A stretch of DNA of 10,398 bases, taken from NCBI GenBank assembly GCA_017537495.1, contig JAFYKS010000392.1:1-10398 (forward strand), read 5' to 3'. The notes beneath the pieces are model-generated. The model was not told where the DNA came from and did not search any database. It was given only the letters and a program-made list of their open reading frames with translations. The position numbers and the translations under genes were made by a program. This DNA comes from Bacillota bacterium. GTDB taxonomy: Bacteria > Bacillota > Clostridia > Peptostreptococcales > Anaerovoracaceae. Of this stretch, positions 7,517 to 10,398 are shown one piece after another; position 1 is the stretch's first letter, and each line of letters starts with the position of its first letter.

Positions 7517-7553
7517 AAAAAATTCAGGCGCGGTCAGAATGTCCTGCCGCGCC
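7517..7553 (-). terminator. GC-rich hairpin with U tract after the ECF S gene
   Basis: On the minus strand GGCGCGG pairs with CCGCGCC, extended by CAG/CTG past a one-base bulge, around GACATT. TGAATTTTTT follows. For transcripts arriving from the ECF operon this is a good Rho-independent terminator. Its U run directly abuts the Shine-Dalgarno sequence of the next gene, and its 5' arm lies at the predicted start site of the promoter at 7558-7586. Confidence 0.75.
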
Positions 7554-7557
7554 CTAT

Positions 7558-7586
7558 ATTATAGCCCCTTTTTTCAGGTTTGTAAA
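7558..7586 (-). promoter_or_regulatory. Near-consensus promoter for the cysteine-rich gene
   Basis: On the minus strand TTTACA (7581-7586), a 17-base spacer and TATAAT (7558-7563) match a sigma-A promoter at 11 of 12 positions. The -35 box touches the stop codon of the S gene. The predicted transcript starts near 7551, inside the 5' arm of the hairpin at 7517-7553. Confidence 0.75.
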
Positions 7587-8537
7587 CTACTTGTAAATTC
7601 CATACTTGATCTTGATTCTCTCAATCTTGCGGATCATTGGGTCTCCGATGAGGAAGACACACAGACCTGCTGCCAGACCGTGGCTGATGTCATAAGGCAG
7701 TCCGCTGATATAGAGAATCCGCAGGGTTTCCCAGCTGAGCCCTCCGCTTCCCGGAATACCGGCAGTATTGAAGAAGCTCTGCATGTTGATGATGCCTCCG
7801 TAGAGAATCACCGTTGTAAAGAAAGTAAATACGGTAAGGGTGATATGATCCACCGGCAGACGTTTTCTCTGCAGCAGCACACCTGCCAGAAGGCCCAGCA
7901 CACCGCAGGCATACACCAGCCAGGAAGCTTCTTTGAAGAGGCTCCAGCCCGTAATCAGGCAGATGACATATGCCACCACTTCAGATGCAGCCACACAGAG
8001 CACCGGTCCCATAACCACAGTGAAATCTCTGGACTTTACCTTTTCCTTGTTCTGGCTTGCTTCCACCTTATTGAATGCAAGTCCCGCCAGGAATCCCAGC
8101 AGCCCCCAGCAGAACATCTGCCATGGAGTCCATGGTCCCTGTCCCATGTAGAAGTTACATACAAAACGGGAAAGTGCACCCACCAGGAATCCGGCTTCCG
8201 GTCCCATGGCGATTCCCGCCACAATGACCATGGCCGTCCCAATCTGAATGGGTACCGTCACATGGAAAAACATATGAGCAGCTACGGTAATGGCACTCAT
8301 CATTGCCACCAGGACGATTTCACGGGCCTTTGGCTTTCTTTTTTCGAATACCAGGAAAAACGGCAGCATGCAGCAGATAACCACAGCCAGGCTGATGATC
8401 ATGTAGTGCTGACCGTTGCCCATCATGACAGAGAGCATGAGCAGAGCCGGAACTGCAATGAAAATCATCAGCGCGGACAGAATGGTCCGCTTCCGGATGG
8501 CCTTTTTTCTTACAGGGTCGTATTCTGTTCTACCCAT
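7587..8537 (-). CDS. ECF transporter substrate-binding membrane S component (cobalamin-type candidate)
   Basis: S components bind a vitamin or metal ligand in the membrane and are driven by the ECF T and ATPase units. The start is the ATG of MGRTEYD, with GGAGGTGG about six bases upstream. A TTG six codons earlier overlaps that site and is rejected. The 316-residue protein is longer than the usual 170-220. Two extra hydrophobic segments (about 17-38 and 43-64) and a basic linker EKRKPKAR (65-72) precede a core of about six membrane helices. The core carries MGPEAGFLVGALSRF (111-125) and GQGPWTPWQMF (132-142), which I associate with predicted cobalamin S components (CbrT-like). A late loop reads SGLPYDISHG (278-287). 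It overlaps the ATPase gene by 28 bases. ECF class is well supported; cobalamin is a guess. Confidence 0.85.
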   Translation of the reverse strand: MGRTEYDPVRKKAIRKRTILSALMIFIAVPALLMLSVMMGNGQHYMIISLAVVICCMLPFFLVFEKRKPKAREIVLVAMMSAITVAAHMFFHVTVPIQIGTAMVIVAGIAMGPEAGFLVGALSRFVCNFYMGQGPWTPWQMFCWGLLGFLAGLAFNKVEASQNKEKVKSRDFTVVMGPVLCVAASEVVAYVICLITGWSLFKEASWLVYACGVLGLLAGVLLQRKRLPVDHITLTVFTFFTTVILYGGIINMQSFFNTAGIPGSGGLSWETLRILYISGLPYDISHGLAAGLCVFLIGDPMIRKIERIKIKYGIYK

Positions 8538-10255
8538 CGTGCCACCTCCTCCCAAGTTACCAGCTGGTCATTCCACTGCCGCACGATACGGTTGGCAGTG
8601 GTAGTATAGAAGCTGTTTCCGGCAAAGAATTCCTTTGCCTGGCCGCAGCTGACCACATCTCCGTCGAAGAACATGGCACATCTGTCCCCATATTCCGCAC
8701 AGAATTCCACATCGTGGGATACCATAAACAGGGTTACGCCCTGGTCTCTCAGCTTACGGAAAATACCGGCCAAAGTAATCTTAAAGAACGGGTCCAGTCC
8801 CTTGGTCGGTTCATCCAGCAGGAGAATCTTCGGTTCCAGCAGGAGAATCTTTCCCAGTGCCAGGCGCTGCTGTTCCCCGCCGGACAGGTCATATGGATGG
8901 GATTTACGCAAATGAGTAATTTCCATGGTATCCAGCATGTTTTCCACACGCTTTGCCACTTCCTCTGCCGCCAGTTTACGGTCGTAGAGGGCCTCTGCCA
9001 GTTCCTCTTCCACAGTGATTTCCGTAAAGAGAGCCTGCGGGTTCTGCGGCACCATGGCCATAACTTTACCCATCAGCTTCCCTGTATTTTCTTTGCATAC
9101 TTTCAGTCCATCCACGTGGATGGTGCCTCGCTGAGGTTTGATAATACCTGCCACCGCTTTCAGGGTGGTGGACTTTCCGGCACCGTTTCCGCCCATGAGG
9201 CAGAACAGTTCGCCTTCCCTTACTTCCAGATTGAGCCCACGCAGGACCTCACCGGAATGGCGGTCATAATGATGCCACAGGTCTTTGATGGTGATAATAG
9301 GGTCCCGCAAAACATCCGCGCCCGGGGTTTCAGATGAAGCCGGGGAAGGGGATTTTGCGGTGAATTCTTCCGGATCGCCAAGAACTGCTTCCAGCCAGAG
9401 ACGGCCGTCACGGATGGTCAGAGGTGCCAGGTGACGTCCTTCTGCAGTCTCTTTCAGACCATGCTTCATCTTACTGCCGCCGCAGCCGGAATAAATTTTC
9501 ATAACGGACGGCATGCCGTAGAACATAGGATGGCGCTCTTCTGCAGATTCACCGGCCAGAAAATCGCCGATGTTCCACGGGTCATCATTGGCAATGATTC
9601 GGCCCTGATCCATGACGATAACACGGTCTGCCATTGGAATCAGGTTTTCCAGACGGTGCTCGGAAATGATTACAGTGGTACCCAGATCACGGTTAATCTT
9701 GTATACGGTCTTCAGAAACTCTTCCGCAGCAATGGGGTCCAGCTGAGATGTCGGTTCATCCAAAATCAGAACCTTGGGCTGCATGACCATAACGGAAGCC
9801 AGATTCAGCAGCTGCTTCTGACCGCCGGACAGTTCTGCCACACCCTTTCTGAACCAGCTCTGCATATCGAAGAAGCTGGCCATTTCCGCAACTTTGCGGC
9901 GGATGGTCTGGTTATCCAGACCCAAGCTTTCCAGCCCAAAAGCCAGTTCGTGCCATACCTTATCAGTAACCAGCTGGTTATCCGGATTCTGCTGTACGAA
10001 TCCCAGGTCCGTTGTACTCATCCGGTCGTCCAGCTCTGCAATTTCATGACCGCGGTAAAGAACGCTTCCCTCTTTTTCGCCGTAAGGAATCAGATTCTTT
10101 TTCAGCTGACGGAGAAGGGTACTCTTACCGCAGCCGGACTTGCCGCAGATGACTACGAACTCCGCCTGATCCACGGTCAGGCTGACGTCGTTCAGTGCCG
10201 GCTTGTCGGCCAGAGGATATGTAAATGTTAAATTTCGGATTTCAATGCTTGCCAT
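8510..10255 (-). CDS. ECF transporter ATPase with two fused ABC domains
   Basis: This cytoplasmic protein energises the ECF transporter and replaces the EcfA1/EcfA2 pair by one 581-residue chain. Domain 1 has Walker A GKSGCGKST (38-46), Q-loop glutamines Q88/Q89, LSGGQ (142-146), Walker B VLILDEP (162-168) and H200. Domain 2 has GGNGAGKST (355-363), Q404, LSGGE (457-461), ILLLDEP (477-483) and H514. Both sites look catalytically complete. A linker of about 85 residues (235-318) joins them and is Pro/Ser-rich near 302-311. The start is the ATG of MASIEIRN, with GGGAG seven bases upstream; an earlier in-frame start would extend into the T gene and has no such site. Duplicated ATPases of this kind are named CbrU, MtsB or YkoD depending on substrate. 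The first gene overlaps it by 28 bases, as does the next. Confidence 0.93.
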   Translation of the reverse strand: MASIEIRNLTFTYPLADKPALNDVSLTVDQAEFVVICGKSGCGKSTLLRQLKKNLIPYGEKEGSVLYRGHEIAELDDRMSTTDLGFVQQNPDNQLVTDKVWHELAFGLESLGLDNQTIRRKVAEMASFFDMQSWFRKGVAELSGGQKQLLNLASVMVMQPKVLILDEPTSQLDPIAAEEFLKTVYKINRDLGTTVIISEHRLENLIPMADRVIVMDQGRIIANDDPWNIGDFLAGESAEERHPMFYGMPSVMKIYSGCGGSKMKHGLKETAEGRHLAPLTIRDGRLWLEAVLGDPEEFTAKSPSPASSETPGADVLRDPIITIKDLWHHYDRHSGEVLRGLNLEVREGELFCLMGGNGAGKSTTLKAVAGIIKPQRGTIHVDGLKVCKENTGKLMGKVMAMVPQNPQALFTEITVEEELAEALYDRKLAAEEVAKRVENMLDTMEITHLRKSHPYDLSGGEQQRLALGKILLLEPKILLLDEPTKGLDPFFKITLAGIFRKLRDQGVTLFMVSHDVEFCAEYGDRCAMFFDGDVVSCGQAKEFFAGNSFYTTTANRIVRQWNDQLVTWEEVARWVEQNTTL

Positions 10256-10398
10256 TTCTTTTCTCCCAAAATATCTATCATAAGCGGTGTCAGCAGCAGA
10301 GCGCTGTAACACACCAGAGAAACTGCCTTCAGCAGTGTAAATTCGTGCATTACGATGGTCGGATAGTATTCCATACTTGTCGCGCCGAGGAAGCAGCC
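10228..10398 (-). CDS. C-terminus of the ECF transporter membrane T component (partial)
   Basis: An open frame enters from the right edge and ends with TAA at 10228-10230, giving 56 residues. It contains TSMEYYPTIVMHEF, then a hydrophobic helix (about residues 29-45 of the fragment), then a charged tail ILGEKKWQALKSEI. T components (EcfT/CbiQ family) end with a last membrane helix after the cytoplasmic coupling region, which fits. The gene overlaps the ATPase gene by 28 bases and must be its operon partner. The Ala-Arg-Gly coupling motifs that would prove the family lie outside the window, so the call rests on position and on this tail. Confidence 0.65.
   Translation of the reverse strand, partial: GCFLGATSMEYYPTIVMHEFTLLKAVSLVCYSALLLTPLMIDILGEKKWQALKSEI

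Noticed and set aside
8538..8555. Earlier TTG start for the S component giving MGGGGT
   Set aside because: The codons GGA GGA GGT GGC are the Shine-Dalgarno sequence of the ATG at 8537, so they are not likely to be coding for this protein.
7209..8609. Long open frame on the plus strand (466 codons)
   Set aside because: It runs antisense across the cysteine-rich gene, the promoter/terminator region and the S gene; His/Gln/Ser-rich noise without family motifs.
9431..10231. Plus-strand open frame of 266 codons
   Set aside because: Antisense shadow of the first ATPase domain; no ribosome binding site or domain.
10256..10312. Extended N-terminus for the ATPase from 10312
   Set aside because: It would overlap the T gene by 85 bases without a ribosome binding site; ABC domain homology begins right at MASIEIRN, which has GGGAG in place.

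Overview
All genes supported in this window lie on the minus strand, so transcription runs from the right edge to the left. The tig-clpP-clpX-lon order, strong AGGAGG-type ribosome binding sites, a B. subtilis-type ClpP/ClpX pair and an ECF-class vitamin transporter point to an anaerobic member of the Bacillota (Clostridia or Negativicutes). The sequence alone does not let me name a genus. Base composition looks roughly balanced. I see no tRNA, rRNA, CRISPR array, insertion sequence or phage gene, and no stretch over 300 bases without a gene.

Right part (about 7587-10398): the distal end of an ECF transporter operon. It holds the C-terminus of the membrane T component, a 581-residue protein with two fused ABC ATPase domains, and a 316-residue substrate-binding S component. 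Consecutive genes overlap by exactly 28 bases at both junctions. The duplicated ATPase and the GPWTPWQ motif of the S component fit the predicted cobalamin (CbrT/CbrU/CbrV-like) group, but the substrate is not proven.

Middle part (5025-7586): a near-consensus promoter and a GC-rich hairpin stand between the S gene and a small eight-cysteine protein. Then follow a TSUP-family membrane permease, dapB of the lysine/diaminopimelate pathway, and a CYTH-domain triphosphatase-like protein. A strong intrinsic terminator follows the CYTH gene. dapB is broken by one missing base, and its ribosome binding site lies in a 7-bp hairpin.

Left part (1-4921): a promoter (TTTACT-17-TATAAT) opens the protein quality-control operon. 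Trigger factor folds nascent chains, ClpP is the protease, ClpX its AAA+ unfoldase, and Lon a second ATP-dependent protease. lon runs off the left edge. It also carries a single missing base in a short A run inside the Walker B region, and it has an unusual acidic N-terminal extension.

The main points for a second look are the two single-base deletions in short homopolymers (dapB and lon), the promoter/hairpin/RBS stack in front of the cysteine-rich gene, and the possible transport or metal-handling cassette formed by the ECF transporter, cysteine-rich protein and TSUP permease. I found no clearly new defence or mobile system.
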